This document shows, one piece after another, positions 1 through 8,177 of a DNA stretch of 31,618 nt. The notes under the pieces are model-generated. The model did not search any database and had not been told where the DNA came from. It saw nothing but the letters and a program-made list of their open reading frames with translations. Position numbers and translations under genes: made by a program. This DNA comes from Cellulomonas sp. Its GTDB lineage: Bacteria; Actinomycetota; Actinomycetes; Actinomycetales; Cellulomonadaceae. Every line of letters begins with the position of its first letter. The stretch's first letter is position 1. The stretch spans positions 1 through 31,618 of the forward strand of contig DAIDJQ010000018.1 of NCBI GenBank assembly GCA_027451305.1. Reading direction: 5' to 3'.

Positions 1-1
1 C

Positions 2-289
2 CCCACCGAGGAGCCCTCGCTGATCGAGGTCGACTCCGCTCGTGCGCAGCACTGGCTCTCGGTCGGCGCGCAGCCGAGCGACCAGGTCCGCGCGCTGCTC
101 AAGGTCACCGGTGACTGGCAGAAGTTCAAGGGCCTGCCGGGCACGGAGGGCACCCTGCGCACCAAGGCCACCAAGGTGGACCCGAAGGCCGCGATCGACC
201 AGGCCGCCGCCGACGCCGAGAAGGTCAAGGCGAACGCGTCCGCCGCCAAGGCTGCCGCTCCGGCACCGGCCCAGGACGAGCAGGCCTGA
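2..289 (+). CDS. rpsP: 30S ribosomal protein S16, C-terminal part
   Basis: The 5' end lies outside the window. The 95 visible codons include the S16 C-terminal core: a [23 protein letters not shown] stretch (shown here only in part as [16 protein letters not shown]) and a [16 protein letters not shown] stretch. S16 binds 16S rRNA early in 30S assembly. After the core comes an Ala/Lys/Glu-rich tail of about 40 residues ending [11 protein letters not shown], an extension seen in high-GC actinobacterial S16 proteins and absent from the short E. coli protein. The stop TGA overlaps the ATG of the next gene (ATGA), so the two are probably translationally coupled. This is the start of the classic rpsP-KH-rimM-trmD-rplS order. 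Confidence 0.95.
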   Translation, partial: PTEEPSLIEVDSARAQHWLSVGAQPSDQVRALLKVTGDWQKFKGLPGTEGTLRTKATKVDPKAAIDQAAADAEKVKANASAAKAAAPAPAQDEQA

Positions 290-528
290 TGCTCGCCGAC
301 GCGCTCGAGCACCTCGTCCGGGGGATCGTCGACCATCCGGACGACGTGCACGTGCGCGCGGCCAGCCTGCGCCGCGGTGAGCTGCTCGAGGTCCGGGTCA
401 ACCCCGAGGACCTCGGGCGGGTCATCGGCCGCGGCGGGCGCACGGCACGCGCGCTGCGCACGGTCGTCGGTGCGCTCTCGCGCGAGGGCGCGGTGCGGAT
501 CGACGTCGTGGACGTCGACCGCCGCTGA
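289..528 (+). CDS. khpA: KH-domain RNA-binding protein (KhpA/YlqC family)
   Basis: A 79-residue protein that is essentially one KH domain. It carries a GxxG-type loop, VIGRGGRTARALRTVV, at about residues 45-60, the RNA-contacting signature of KH folds. The family sits between rpsP and rimM in Gram-positive bacteria and is known in Firmicutes as KhpA (YlqC), a small RNA-binding partner of KhpB/Jag; no function can be shown here beyond RNA binding. The ATG overlaps the rpsP stop codon, and rimM begins 3 nt after its stop, so it is inside the operon. Length is normal for the family. Confidence 0.93.
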   Translation: MLADALEHLVRGIVDHPDDVHVRAASLRRGELLEVRVNPEDLGRVIGRGGRTARALRTVVGALSREGAVRIDVVDVDRR

Positions 529-531
529 CGC

Positions 532-1122
532 GTGCTCCTCACAGTCGCCCGCGTGGGCCGTCCGCACGGCCTGCGTGGCGAGGTCGCCCTCGACGTGCGC
601 ACGGACAGCCCGGAGGACCGCCTCGTCACCGGCAGGACGTTCCGGACGGATCCGGAGTCGGCGGGACCGCTGACGCTCGCGCGTGTGCGCGAGCAGCAGG
701 GCCGCTGGTTCGTGACCTTCGCAGAGGCGAGCGACCGGTCCGCGGTCGAGGCGCTGCGTGGTGTCACCCTCGTGGTCGACGCGGCCGAGCCGGGTGCGGC
801 GGACGACGACGCCTGGTACGAGCACCAGCTGGTCGGGCTGCGTGCCGAGCACGTGGACGGCCGGCTGCTCGGCGAGGTGATCGGGCTCGAGAGCGCCCCC
901 GCGCACGACCTGCTCGTGCTGCGCGAGCCGGACGGTGCCCGGACGCTGGTGCCGTTCGTCCGGGCGATCGTGCCTGTGGTCGACGTCCGCGGCGGCCGGG
1001 TGGTGCTCGACCCGCCGGGTGGCCTGCTCGCGTCCGACGCGGCGAACCTCGTGGTCGTGCGCGACGACGAGGCGCCCGAGGATGCTGCGCCGGACGACGT
1101 CGCCCCCGACCGACAGGGCTGA
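532..1122 (+). CDS. rimM: Ribosome maturation factor RimM
   Basis: A 196-residue protein with the RimM layout: an N-terminal RimM beta-barrel starting LTVARVGRPHGLRGEV (residues 3-18) and a C-terminal PRC barrel containing WYEHQLVGL and the LVPFVRAIVPVVDVRGGRVV strand region. RimM binds S19 and helps the 3' domain of 16S rRNA mature. The GTG start at 532 is 3 nt after the KH gene stop. The final 30 residues are Asp/Glu/Ala-rich (DDEAPEDAAPDDVAPD), a low-complexity tail. TrmD follows after 6 nt, so the pair is co-transcribed, as is usual. Confidence 0.96.
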   Translation: MLLTVARVGRPHGLRGEVALDVRTDSPEDRLVTGRTFRTDPESAGPLTLARVREQQGRWFVTFAEASDRSAVEALRGVTLVVDAAEPGAADDDAWYEHQLVGLRAEHVDGRLLGEVIGLESAPAHDLLVLREPDGARTLVPFVRAIVPVVDVRGGRVVLDPPGGLLASDAANLVVVRDDEAPEDAAPDDVAPDRQG

Positions 1123-1128
1123 CCCCGC

Positions 1129-1914
1129 GTGCGGATCGACGTCGTCACCATCTTCCCGGAGTACCTGTCCGCGCTGGACGTGTCCCTGGTCGGCAAGGCG
1201 CGGACCACCGGCCTTCTCGACGTGCGCGTCCACGACCTTCGGGACTGGACCGACGACCGCCACCGGACCGTCGACGACACGCCCTTCGGCGGCGGTGCCG
1301 GCATGGTGATGCGGCCCGACGTCTGGGGTCGTGCGCTCGACGACCTGCTCGGTGACGACGGGCACCTGGTGGTGCCCACGCCCTCCGGCACACCGTTCAC
1401 GCAGCGCACGGCCGAGCAGTTCGCCACCGAGCCGCACCTGGTGATCGCGTGCGGCCGGTACGAGGGCATCGACGCCCGCGTCGTCGAGCACTACCGCACG
1501 CGCGGTCGCGTCAGCGAGCTCTCCCTCGGTGACTACGTGCTGAACGGGGGAGAGGTCGCCGCGCTGGTCGTCGTCGAGGCGGTGGCGCGGCTGCTGCCGG
1601 GCGTGCTCGGCAACCCTGAGTCGCTGGTCGAGGAGTCCCACGGCGCCGCGGGCCTGCTGGAGTACCCCGTCTACACCAAGCCACCCCTGTGGGCCGGGCT
1701 CGAGGTGCCGCCGGTGCTGCTGTCCGGCCACCACGGGCGGGTCCGGCGCTGGCGACGGGACCGGTCCCTGGAGCGCACGGCCCGGCGCCGCCCGGACCTG
1801 CTGGCCGCGCTCGACCCCGCAGGTCTGGACCGCGCCGACCGTGCCATGCTGGCGGAGCTGGGCTGGGTCGTGGTGGACGGGCGCGTCGAGCAGCGCCCCG
1901 AAGCCGGCGCCTGA
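1129..1914 (+). CDS. trmD: tRNA (guanine-N1)-methyltransferase TrmD
   Basis: A 261-residue SPOUT-family methyltransferase that makes m1G37 in tRNAs reading CNN codons and so prevents +1 frameshifting. Recognisable blocks are [13 protein letters not shown] at the N-terminus, the [15 protein letters not shown] loop, the [12 protein letters not shown] motif and the knot region [16 protein letters not shown], which forms the S-adenosylmethionine pocket. The GTG at 1129 gives a start that matches the family N-terminus exactly. The C-terminal helical domain that grips the anticodon arm is present ([17 protein letters not shown]). Length is close to the usual 230-270 residues. A structured leader separates it from rplS. 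Confidence 0.97.
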   Translation: MRIDVVTIFPEYLSALDVSLVGKARTTGLLDVRVHDLRDWTDDRHRTVDDTPFGGGAGMVMRPDVWGRALDDLLGDDGHLVVPTPSGTPFTQRTAEQFATEPHLVIACGRYEGIDARVVEHYRTRGRVSELSLGDYVLNGGEVAALVVVEAVARLLPGVLGNPESLVEESHGAAGLLEYPVYTKPPLWAGLEVPPVLLSGHHGRVRRWRRDRSLERTARRRPDLLAALDPAGLDRADRAMLAELGWVVVDGRVEQRPEAGA

Positions 1915-1946
1915 CCCTCGATTCCGCCGTCGCGGGCCCGGTGTGG

Positions 1947-1956
1947 CAGACTTGCC
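1947..1956 (+). promoter_or_regulatory. Candidate -10 box before the rplS leader
   Basis: The sequence CAGACTTGCC contains CAGACT, a TAnnnT-like hexamer preceded by TG. A similar box (TAGACTTGCC) occurs before ylxR and TAGAGTTGG before rpsB. No convincing -35 hexamer is seen at 16-19 nt. If used, transcription would start near 1959, just ahead of the folded rplS leader. This is weak evidence based on pattern only. Confidence 0.3.
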
Positions 1957-1979
1957 GACCGGTGCGCGTCGGTCGTGTC

Positions 1980-2118
1980 CTCTGCCGCAGGGGAGACCGC
2001 CAGGACGCCCGGGCCTTCGCCCGGTGCACCGTTCCACCCGTTCCTCGGAGGATCCGCCCCGTCCCGCCCTGCGCGGGCGGCGAGGTTCCTCCAGCATCGC
2101 TCCTGACCTGCGGCAGGG
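1980..2118 (+). promoter_or_regulatory. Structured leader of rplS (candidate L19 autoregulatory RNA)
   Basis: The 222-nt gap before rplS folds into a multi-branched shape by eye. A 12-bp closing stem pairs 1980-1991 (CTCTGCCGCAGG) with 2107-2118 (CCTGCGGCAGGG), with one G-U pair. Inside it are an arm 2009-2014/2019-2024 (CCGGGC, CTTC loop, GCCCGG) and an arm 2047-2052/2087-2092 (GGAGGA/TCCTCC) that encloses 2064-2069/2075-2080 (CCGCCC/GGGCGG). The closing stem ends 19 nt before the rplS ATG, next to its GGGGAA ribosome-binding site. Ribosomal protein leaders often work as autogenous switches, and an L19 leader is known in Firmicutes; whether this is an equivalent is inference. Confidence 0.5.
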
Positions 2119-2136
2119 CGGGGAAGCGACACCATC

Positions 2137-2499
2137 ATGCACACGCTGGACATCGTCGACGCAGCGTCGCTGCGCACCGACGTCCCGGACTTCCGCCCGG
2201 GCGACACCGTCAAGGTCAACGTCAAGGTCGTCGAGGGCACCCGCTCCCGCATCCAGGCGTTCCAGGGCGTCGTGATCGGCCGTCAGGGCAGCGGCGTCCG
2301 TGAGACCTTCACGGTCCGCAAGATCAGCTTCGGCGTCGGGGTGGAGCGCACCTTCCCGGTGCACGCGCCCACGGTCGACTCGGTCGAGGTGGTCACCCGC
2401 GGTGACGTCCGCCGCGCCAAGCTGTACTACCTGCGCTCGCTGCGCGGCAAGAAGGCGAAGATCAAGGAGAAGCGCGAGACGGTCCCCGCCAAGGGCTGA
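2137..2499 (+). CDS. rplS: 50S ribosomal protein L19
   Basis: A 120-residue protein matching L19 along its whole length: the [20 protein letters not shown] block (residues 20-39), then [20 protein letters not shown], the [12 protein letters not shown] block and the [18 protein letters not shown]-terminus. L19 sits at the 30S-50S interface. The ATG start is preceded by GGGGAAG about 11 nt upstream. Unlike the tightly packed genes before it, rplS is preceded by a 222-nt leader and followed by a strong hairpin terminator, so it can be expressed as its own unit or under separate control. Confidence 0.98.
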   Translation: MHTLDIVDAASLRTDVPDFRPGDTVKVNVKVVEGTRSRIQAFQGVVIGRQGSGVRETFTVRKISFGVGVERTFPVHAPTVDSVEVVTRGDVRRAKLYYLRSLRGKKAKIKEKRETVPAKG

Positions 2500-2518
2500 C
2501 CAGGCGCTGCGCCTGTCT

Positions 2519-2557
2519 CGGACGGACGGTTCCCGCACGGCGGGAGCCGTCCGTCCG
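2519..2557 (+). terminator. Strong hairpin terminator after rplS
   Basis: An 18-bp stem with a 3-nt loop: the left arm 2519-2536 begins CGGACGGACGG and the right arm 2540-2557 ends CCGTCCGTCCG, with a single T-G wobble (2530-2546). It starts 19 nt after the rplS stop. There is no U-tract, as is common for actinobacterial terminators. Confidence 0.75.
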
Positions 2558-2656
2558 TGCGTCCGCCCCCGCGACCCGCAGCCCACCGCGGAGTCCCAGA
2601 GCCCGTCGCGCGGGGCCGTGGCGGCGTCGCACGGTTCGGCGTGCGACGCTGTGCAG

Positions 2657-3523
2657 GTGACCGACTGGCGCTCCGACGGCCCGCAACCGGCGCAGGGAGG
2701 GCCGTGGTCCGCCACGCCCGGCCCGGTGCCGCCCTCCGTCCCCCCGGCCTCGTACCCGCCCGCGTTCGAGCCGGTTCCGGACGTCGTGCAGCCGGCGCGC
2801 CGCGACCGGCCGGGGTCCGGACGACGGTCGCGTCAGGCCCCCGCGCCTCGTCGCGGCGGGGCGCTCGCCTGGCTGCGCGAGACCGTGATCATCCTGGCCA
2901 GCGCACTGGTGCTCTCGTTGCTGGTCAAGACGTTCCTGGTGCAGGCCTTCTACATCCCGTCGCCGTCGATGCACGAGACCCTCATCGAGAACGACCGGAT
3001 CCTGGTCAGCAAGCTCGTGCCCGGACCGCTGTCGATCCACCGCGGCGACATCGTCGTGTTCAAGGACCCGGGCGGGTGGCTCGAGACCCCGCCCGTGGCG
3101 AAGGTGACCGGCTGGCACCGGACGGTGAACGACGTGCTCACCTGGGTGGGGCTGCTCCCGGTGGATGCCGGTGAGCACCTGGTCAAGCGCGTGATCGGCC
3201 TGCCCGGTGACCACGTCAGCTCCGCCGGGAACGGCGCCCCCGTGAAGGTCAACGGCGTGGCGCTGAACGAGCCGTACGTGGCCCCCGGGTCGCAGCCGAG
3301 CAACATGGCCTTCGACGTCGTCGTGCCGCCCGGCTCCCTGTGGGTCATGGGGGACAACCGCGACCACTCCTCGGACTCCCGCTACCACCAGGGCAACCCC
3401 GGCGGCGGCTCGGTGCCGGAGGCGAACGTGGTGGGCGTGGCCTTCGTCATCGTGTGGCCGCTGCAGCGGTTCACGGTGCTGCACAACCCGGCGGCCACGT
3501 TCGCCGGCGTCCCGAACCCGTGA
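2657..3523 (+). CDS. lepB: Type I signal peptidase
   Basis: A 288-residue signal peptidase that removes signal peptides from exported proteins at the outer face of the membrane. Residues 1-70 form a Pro/Arg-rich cytoplasmic segment, residues 74-96 a transmembrane helix. The catalytic Ser is S104 in PSPSMHETL and the general-base Lys is K177 in [12 protein letters not shown]; the conserved [11 protein letters not shown] box follows at 232-242. I chose the GTG at 2657 ([10 protein letters not shown]) because upstream codons lose S26 character; GTG 2651 is an in-frame alternative. No good Shine-Dalgarno site is seen, so a leaderless or short-leader message is possible. Its stop overlaps the rnhB start. 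Confidence 0.93.
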   Translation: MTDWRSDGPQPAQGGPWSATPGPVPPSVPPASYPPAFEPVPDVVQPARRDRPGSGRRSRQAPAPRRGGALAWLRETVIILASALVLSLLVKTFLVQAFYIPSPSMHETLIENDRILVSKLVPGPLSIHRGDIVVFKDPGGWLETPPVAKVTGWHRTVNDVLTWVGLLPVDAGEHLVKRVIGLPGDHVSSAGNGAPVKVNGVALNEPYVAPGSQPSNMAFDVVVPPGSLWVMGDNRDHSSDSRYHQGNPGGGSVPEANVVGVAFVIVWPLQRFTVLHNPAATFAGVPNP

Positions 3524-4461
3524 CGCCGGCCTCCGGTGCGGTCGCTGGACGGGGAGGACGCCCCACCCCGCACCTGAGGCACGAGCGTGGTCTGCTGCGC
3601 GACGGTGCCGCGTTGGTCGCGGGCATGGACGAGGTCGGCCGCGGGTCCCTCGCGGGTCCGGTGTCGGTGGGGGTCGTCGTCGTCGGTGCGACGACGCGCT
3701 CCGCCCCGCAGGGGGTCGCCGACTCGAAGCTGCTCACCCCGCTCGCCCGCACGGCGCTGCTGCCGGCGCTGCGGCGCTGGGGCGTCGCCCGGGCCGTCGG
3801 GCACGCGAGCGCGGCGGAGATCGACCAGCTGGGCATCATCGCCGCGCTCCGGCTGGCCGGAACCCGGGCGCTCGCCGTGGTGACGGCCGTGACGGGTCCG
3901 GTCGACGTGGTGCTGCTCGACGGTTCGCACGACTGGCTGACGCCGCCCCAGCCCGACCTGTTCACGCTCGACGAGGAGCCCGAGGGCCCGCGGCCGCGGG
4001 TGCTCACCCGCGTGAAGGCCGACCGCACGTGTGCCAGCGTCGCGGCCGCGAGCGTGCTGGCCAAGTGCGAGCGCGACGCCCTCATGGTGGAGCTGGCCGC
4101 GACCTACCCGAAGTACGGGTGGCACGAGAACAAGGGCTACGCGTCGCCCGAGCACGTGGCGGCCCTGCGCGCCTGGGGGCCGTGCGACCTGCACCGTCGC
4201 TCCTGGCGGCTGCCGGGCGTGGGCGACGAGGCCGACGACGAGGCGCTGCTGGCGGCTCTAGCGGCCGCCGAGGGCGACGGTCCGGCCGGCGACGAGGCCG
4301 TGCCGGCGGACGACGGCGGCCATGTCGCGACCGCCGACGCCGAGCTGATCGGCGACGTGGAGGCCGCCGAGGCGGGGACCTCCGGAGGGTCCGGGGAGGG
4401 GCTGCTCGTCGACCCGAGGCGCCCGGAGCGCGTCGGTGCAGGGGGGATGATGGACGCGTGA
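3520..4461 (+). CDS. rnhB: Ribonuclease HII with acidic C-terminal extension
   Basis: A 313-residue protein that removes ribonucleotides from RNA-DNA hybrids. The metal-binding DEDD residues are visible: D37 and E38 in [15 protein letters not shown]134 in [10 protein letters not shown] and D168 in [19 protein letters not shown]. The catalytic domain ends near residue 235 (SWRLPG). The remaining 78 residues are very rich in Asp, Glu, Ala and Gly and look disordered; E. coli RNase HII is only about 200 residues. The GTG start at 3520 overlaps the lepB stop (GTGA), giving translational coupling. Its own stop overlaps the next GTG in the same manner. Confidence 0.94.
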   Translation: MTPASGAVAGRGGRPTPHLRHERGLLRDGAALVAGMDEVGRGSLAGPVSVGVVVVGATTRSAPQGVADSKLLTPLARTALLPALRRWGVARAVGHASAAEIDQLGIIAALRLAGTRALAVVTAVTGPVDVVLLDGSHDWLTPPQPDLFTLDEEPEGPRPRVLTRVKADRTCASVAAASVLAKCERDALMVELAATYPKYGWHENKGYASPEHVAALRAWGPCDLHRRSWRLPGVGDEADDEALLAALAAAEGDGPAGDEAVPADDGGHVATADAELIGDVEAAEAGTSGGSGEGLLVDPRRPERVGAGGMMDA

Positions 4462-4781
4462 GCGCCGAGGACCTGGAGAACTACGAGACCGACGCCGAGC
4501 TCGCGTTGTACCGCGAGTACCGCGACGTCGTCGGCCTCTTCTCCTACGTGGTGGAGACCGAGCGGCGCTTCTACCTCGCCAACCAGGTCGACCTGCAGGT
4601 CCGGTCGGCCGCGGGCGAGGTGTACTTCGAGCTCTCCCTGGCTGACGCGTGGGTGTGGGACGTCTACCGCTCCGCGCGCTTCGTGAAGTCCGTCCGTGTG
4701 GTGACCTTCAAGGACGTCAACGTCGAGGAGCTGGCCAAGAGCGAGCTGGACCTCGGCGGCAGCTCGCCGTTCACGCGCTGA
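4458..4781 (+). CDS. DUF2469 family protein
   Basis: A 107-residue protein of the actinobacterial DUF2469 family, which lies directly after rnhB in many actinobacteria. The sequence is well conserved: [20 protein letters not shown] at residues 6-25, then [19 protein letters not shown] and the [17 protein letters not shown] segment. It is a soluble, acidic, likely alpha/beta protein with no signal peptide or membrane segment. The function is unknown and none is proposed. The GTG overlaps the rnhB stop (GTGA), so it is probably translated together with RNase HII. Confidence 0.92.
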   Translation: MSAEDLENYETDAELALYREYRDVVGLFSYVVETERRFYLANQVDLQVRSAAGEVYFELSLADAWVWDVYRSARFVKSVRVVTFKDVNVEELAKSELDLGGSSPFTR

Positions 4782-4878
4782 CCGGCTGCCTGCGACTGCG
4801 TGGGCACCGCACGGGAGACTGAGCGCACGTCGGGCCCCACCGCCACCGACGGTCGGGCTGATGAGCCGCCCACAGCCC

Positions 4879-4914
4879 GGTGGATCCGGGTTCGGCGGCT
4901 GACCCCGGACCACC
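4879..4914 (+). terminator. Hairpin between DUF2469 gene and yraN
   Basis: GGTGG-A-TCCGGG (4879-4890) pairs with CCCGGA-CCACC (4904-4914), 11 bp with one bulged A and a 13-nt loop. It lies about 100 nt after the DUF2469 stop and is the only notable structure in this 186-nt gap. It has no U-tract. Confidence 0.45.
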
Positions 4915-4967
4915 CGCCGCACCGGTGACGTCGTCGGCACGCCAGGCTGCCGCCGGAGGTGGTGCTG

Positions 4968-5324
4968 GTGCGTGCCAAGGACGTGGTCGGTCGGTACGGC
5001 GAGGACGTGGCGGTGGCGCACGTGCGCGCGGCCGGCTGGACGGTGCTGGACCGGAACTGGCGCTGCCCGGCGGGTGAGCTGGACGTGGTCGGCCTTGACG
5101 GTCGCGAGCTGGTGGCGGTCGAGGTCAAGACCCGACGGTCGGTCCGTTTCGGGTCGCCCGCCGAGGCCGTCACGCCAGCCAAGCTCGCGCGTCTCCGCCG
5201 CCTCACCGCCGCGTGGCTGGAGGCGCACGACGTGCGACCGGCGTCCGTCCGGATCGACGTCATCGCCGTGATCCTGCCCGCCCGCGGTGCCGCCGTGGTC
5301 GACCACCTCGTGGGGGTGGTCTAG
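4968..5324 (+). CDS. yraN: YraN/UPF0102 family nuclease-like protein
   Basis: A 118-residue member of the YraN (UPF0102) family, which has the restriction-endonuclease-like fold. The core GRYGEDVAVAHVRAAGW (residues 7-23) is followed by ELDVVGLDGRELVAVEVKTR (about 38-57), with the E/D and ExK residues expected of a PD-(D/E)xK site. Its biological role is not firmly established. Three in-frame GTG codons (4959, 4962, 4968) could start it; GGAGG at 4955-4959 sits 8 nt before 4968, which decides for 4968. The stop TAG is directly followed by the comM GTG. Placement before comM and dprA suggests a DNA-processing role. Confidence 0.9.
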   Translation: MRAKDVVGRYGEDVAVAHVRAAGWTVLDRNWRCPAGELDVVGLDGRELVAVEVKTRRSVRFGSPAEAVTPAKLARLRRLTAAWLEAHDVRPASVRIDVIAVILPARGAAVVDHLVGVV

Positions 5325-6845
5325 GTGGTGCTCGGCCGCACTCGTGCCGTGAGCCTGCTCGGGCTCTCGGGCCACCTGGTCGACGTCGAGGCGCACCTCG
5401 CGCCGTCGCTGCCGGCCTTCACGCTGGTGGGCCTCCCGGACACGGCCCTGGCGGAGGCGCGGGACCGGGTGCGAGCCGCTGTCACCTCGAGCGGGATGGC
5501 ATGGCCCAACCGGCGGATCACGGTGAACCTGTCGCCCGCGACGCTGCCCAAGGCCGGTTCGGGCTTCGACCTGGCGATCGCGGTGGCGACACTCGCAGGC
5601 GCGGGCCTGGTCGACCCACGCGCCGCGGCCGAGCGGGTGCACATCGGCGAGCTGGGGCTGGACGGCCGGCTGCGACCCGTACGCGGGGTGCTGCCGGCCG
5701 TCGCAGCGGCGGTCGCAGCGGGTCACCCACGCGTGGTGGTGCCGGCGGCGAACGCGGCGGAGGCCGGCCTCGTCCCCGGTGCCGACGTGGTGAGCGCAAC
5801 CTGCCTCGCCCAGGTCGCCGCACGCTACGGCGCGGACGTCGAGGTGCAGGACCTGCCGCCGGTGCGCGACGAGGTGGCGCCGCGGCGCGCTGCCGTCGAG
5901 CCCGACCTCGCCGACGTGATCGGCCAGGACGAGCCGCGGCACTGCCTCGAGGTGGCGGCTGCGGGTGGCCACCACCTGCTGATGGTCGGACCGCCCGGCG
6001 CAGGCAAGACGATGCTGGCCGCCCGGCTGCCGGGCCTGCTGCCGGACCTCGTCGAGGCCGAGGCCGTCGAGGTGACCGCCGTCCACTCCCTGGCCGGGAC
6101 GTTCGACGCGGGCGAGGGGCTGCTGCGCCGGCCGCCGTTCGAGGACCCGCACCACACCGCCACGCCGGCCAGCGTCGTCGGTGGCGGTTCCGGGATACCC
6201 CGACCGGGTGCAGCCTCCCGCGCCCACTGCGGGGTGCTCTTCCTCGACGAGGCGCCGGAGTTCCCCACCGCGGTGCTCCAGACCTTGCGGCAACCGCTCG
6301 AGCACGGCGAGGTGGTGCTGCACCGGGCCGCCGGAGCCGCGCGGTACCCGGCCCGCTTCCAGCTGGTGCTGGCCGCCAACCCGTGCCCGTGCGGCCGTTC
6401 GGTGGGCAAGGGTCTCGACTGCACCTGCCGACCCGAGCAGCGGCGGCGATACTTCGGGAAGCTGTCGGGCCCGCTGCTGGACCGGGTCGACCTGCAGCTC
6501 GAGGTGCTGCCGGCGCGCGCGGGCGACGTCCCGGGGGAAGCCACGGCGGTCGTCGCCCGACGCGTGGGACGGGCACGCGCCGCGGCTGCCGAGCGCCTCT
6601 CGGGAACGGGGTGGCGGACCAACGCCCAGGTGTCCGGACGATGGCTTCGGGCGCGTCTCGGTCCGGACCGGGCGTTGATGGCAGACCTGGACCGTGCGCT
6701 GGACCGCGGCACCCTCAGCCTGCGTGGCGTCGATCGCGTGCTCCGTGTGGCGTGGACGATCGCCGATCTCGAGGGTCGGGAGGCTCCGTCGCGGCAGGAC
6801 GTGGGCCGTGCTCTCCTGCTGCGGACCCGGGGGCACGGGGCATGA
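5325..6845 (+). CDS. comM: ComM/YifB family magnesium-chelatase-like AAA+ ATPase
   Basis: A 506-residue AAA+ protein. It has the N-terminal Lon-protease-like fold of the family (SLLGLSGHLVDVEAHLAPSLP and LVGLPDTALAEARDRVRAAV), a Walker A GPPGAGKT at residues 222-229, a Walker B VLFLDEAPEF around D308-E309 and a Cys-containing NPCPCGRS...CTC insert. In Haemophilus and Vibrio, ComM is a hexameric helicase that promotes branch migration when transformed DNA is integrated. Here it begins right after the yraN TAG and ends overlapping the dprA ATG (ATGA), forming a compact DNA uptake and recombination set. Length is normal. Natural competence itself is not shown by this window. Confidence 0.95.
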   Translation: MVLGRTRAVSLLGLSGHLVDVEAHLAPSLPAFTLVGLPDTALAEARDRVRAAVTSSGMAWPNRRITVNLSPATLPKAGSGFDLAIAVATLAGAGLVDPRAAAERVHIGELGLDGRLRPVRGVLPAVAAAVAAGHPRVVVPAANAAEAGLVPGADVVSATCLAQVAARYGADVEVQDLPPVRDEVAPRRAAVEPDLADVIGQDEPRHCLEVAAAGGHHLLMVGPPGAGKTMLAARLPGLLPDLVEAEAVEVTAVHSLAGTFDAGEGLLRRPPFEDPHHTATPASVVGGGSGIPRPGAASRAHCGVLFLDEAPEFPTAVLQTLRQPLEHGEVVLHRAAGAARYPARFQLVLAANPCPCGRSVGKGLDCTCRPEQRRRYFGKLSGPLLDRVDLQLEVLPARAGDVPGEATAVVARRVGRARAAAAERLSGTGWRTNAQVSGRWLRARLGPDRALMADLDRALDRGTLSLRGVDRVLRVAWTIADLEGREAPSRQDVGRALLLRTRGHGA

Positions 6846-8056
6846 GCGCGGCGACCGATGCGGACCGGCTCGCGCGGGCGAGCTGGTCCGCCCTCGTGGA
6901 GCCGGGCGACCACGTGGCGGGCACGCTGGTGCGGCTGCTCGGCGCCGACCACGCGCTCGCCTGGGTGCAGGCGGCCGCCCGCGGGTCGTTCGACTGGGGG
7001 GAGGTGCGGCGGGCGGCCGGGGGCGACCTGACGCCCTCGGACCGGGAGCGGCTCGGACGCGCGGTGCTGCGATGGGCGGGTCGCCTCGACTCGCTGCACC
7101 CGGAGCGTGACCTCGCGTCGCTCGAGCGGGCGGGCGGCCGGCTCCTGGTGCCGGGGGACGGGACGTGGCCCGTAGCCGTCGACGATCTGGCGGACGCGGC
7201 TCCGGCGGCCCTCTGGGTGCGCGGAGAACCGCCGCTCGCGAGCGGTGTGGCGCTGGTCGGCTCCCGCGCCAGCACCACGTACGGCGAGCGCGTCGCCTAC
7301 GACCTGGCCCACGGACTCGTCTCCCGGGGCGCATGGGTCGTCTCCGGCGGGGCGTACGGCATCGACGCGGCCGCGCACCGCGGAGCGCTCGGGGGAGGCG
7401 GTCCGACGATGGTGGTGCTCGCCGGTGGTGTCGACCGCGCCTACCCGGCGGGCAACGCGCGGCTGTTCGAGGAGGCCGTCGGCTCCGGGGGTGCGCTGGT
7501 CAGCGAGGTGCCGCCGGGTGCGTTGCCCACCAAGTCGCGCTTCCTGCAGCGGAACCGGCTGATCGCCGCTCTCGCACGCGCGACCGTCGTGGTCGAGGCT
7601 GCGTGGCGGTCCGGTGCGCTGAGCACGGCGCACCACGCCGCCGGGCTGCTGCGGCCCCTGGGAGCGGTGCCCGGCCCGGTGACCTCCGCGGCGTCCGCCG
7701 GGTGCCACCGGCTGCTCCGTGAGGGGCATGCCGTCTGCGTGACCGATGCCGACGAGGTGGTCGAGCTCCTGCCCCGCGGGATCGAGCGTGGTCCGCGACA
7801 GGAAGACCCAGGGAATCACGGGAGCAACGACGGCGCGGTCGGAGCACTGGGCGGTGTGGCCCTCCAGGTGCACGACGCGCTGCACCTGCGTACCGCGATC
7901 GAGGAGGTCGAGATCGCGGCGCGCGCCGGGACCACGATCGCGGACGCCCGGGCTGCCCTGGGACTGCTCGAGCTCGAGGGGCTGGCATTCCGCAGCGCCC
8001 AAGGGTGGAGCGCTCGACGTCCCGGAAGGCGGACCGACACTCGGCCGACCGGGTGA
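6842..8056 (+). CDS. dprA: DNA-processing protein DprA
   Basis: A 404-residue DprA (Smf), which in transformable bacteria protects incoming single-stranded DNA and loads RecA. After an N-terminal helical (SAM-like) region, the Rossmann-like domain shows GSRAST at 140-145, SGGAYGIDAAAH at 168-179 and the later SRFLQRNRLIAALA and VVEAAWRSGAL blocks. The C-terminal 70 residues resemble the winged-helix domain of longer DprA proteins (AARAGTTIADARAALGLLELEGLAF). The ATG overlaps the comM stop. DprA is also retained in many bacteria not known to be competent, so its presence alone does not prove transformation. Confidence 0.96.
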   Translation: MSAATDADRLARASWSALVEPGDHVAGTLVRLLGADHALAWVQAAARGSFDWGEVRRAAGGDLTPSDRERLGRAVLRWAGRLDSLHPERDLASLERAGGRLLVPGDGTWPVAVDDLADAAPAALWVRGEPPLASGVALVGSRASTTYGERVAYDLAHGLVSRGAWVVSGGAYGIDAAAHRGALGGGGPTMVVLAGGVDRAYPAGNARLFEEAVGSGGALVSEVPPGALPTKSRFLQRNRLIAALARATVVVEAAWRSGALSTAHHAAGLLRPLGAVPGPVTSAASAGCHRLLREGHAVCVTDADEVVELLPRGIERGPRQEDPGNHGSNDGAVGALGGVALQVHDALHLRTAIEEVEIAARAGTTIADARAALGLLELEGLAFRSAQGWSARRPGRRTDTRPTG

Positions 8057-8078
8057 AAATCGCGTCCTGGTTGCCCCG

Positions 8079-8092
8079 TTTTGACGCCAAAA
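8079..8092. promoter_or_regulatory. AT-rich inverted repeat in the dprA-xerC gap
   Basis: TTTTG-ACGC-CAAAA is a perfect 5-bp inverted repeat with a 4-nt centre, flanked by CCG and TCGG that extend the symmetry loosely. AAAATCG also occurs twice (8056-8062 and 8089-8095). The run of T and A bases is unusual in this GC-rich window. It could be an operator or a weak terminator-like hairpin for dprA; nothing in the sequence decides which. Confidence 0.35.
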
Positions 8093-8148
8093 TCGGACAT
8101 TGCAGTCGCATTCGCCCAATGGTCGTCCGGGAATGGGGGAAGTGCGTC

Positions 8149-8177
8149 TTGTCCCGATCCTGTGAACCCGCCACGGT
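8149..8177 (+). promoter_or_regulatory. Candidate promoter of xerC-whiG
   Basis: TTGTCC (8149-8154) and CACGGT (8172-8177) are separated by 17 nt. This pair would place the transcription start at about 8184, the G of the chosen GTG start, implying a leaderless message. No Shine-Dalgarno sequence is present before the gene, which fits. Pattern evidence only. Confidence 0.3.

Noticed and set aside
4880..5077. Small open frame in the DUF2469-yraN gap
   Set aside because: It overlaps yraN in another phase, has low-complexity Gly/Arg/Ala sequence and no ribosome-binding site.
4137..7334. A 1065-codon open frame on the minus strand
   Set aside because: It lies opposite rnhB, DUF2469, yraN, comM and dprA, all clear genes. 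The translation is Arg/Pro/Gly/His-rich with no domain. Long antisense frames are expected at this GC content.
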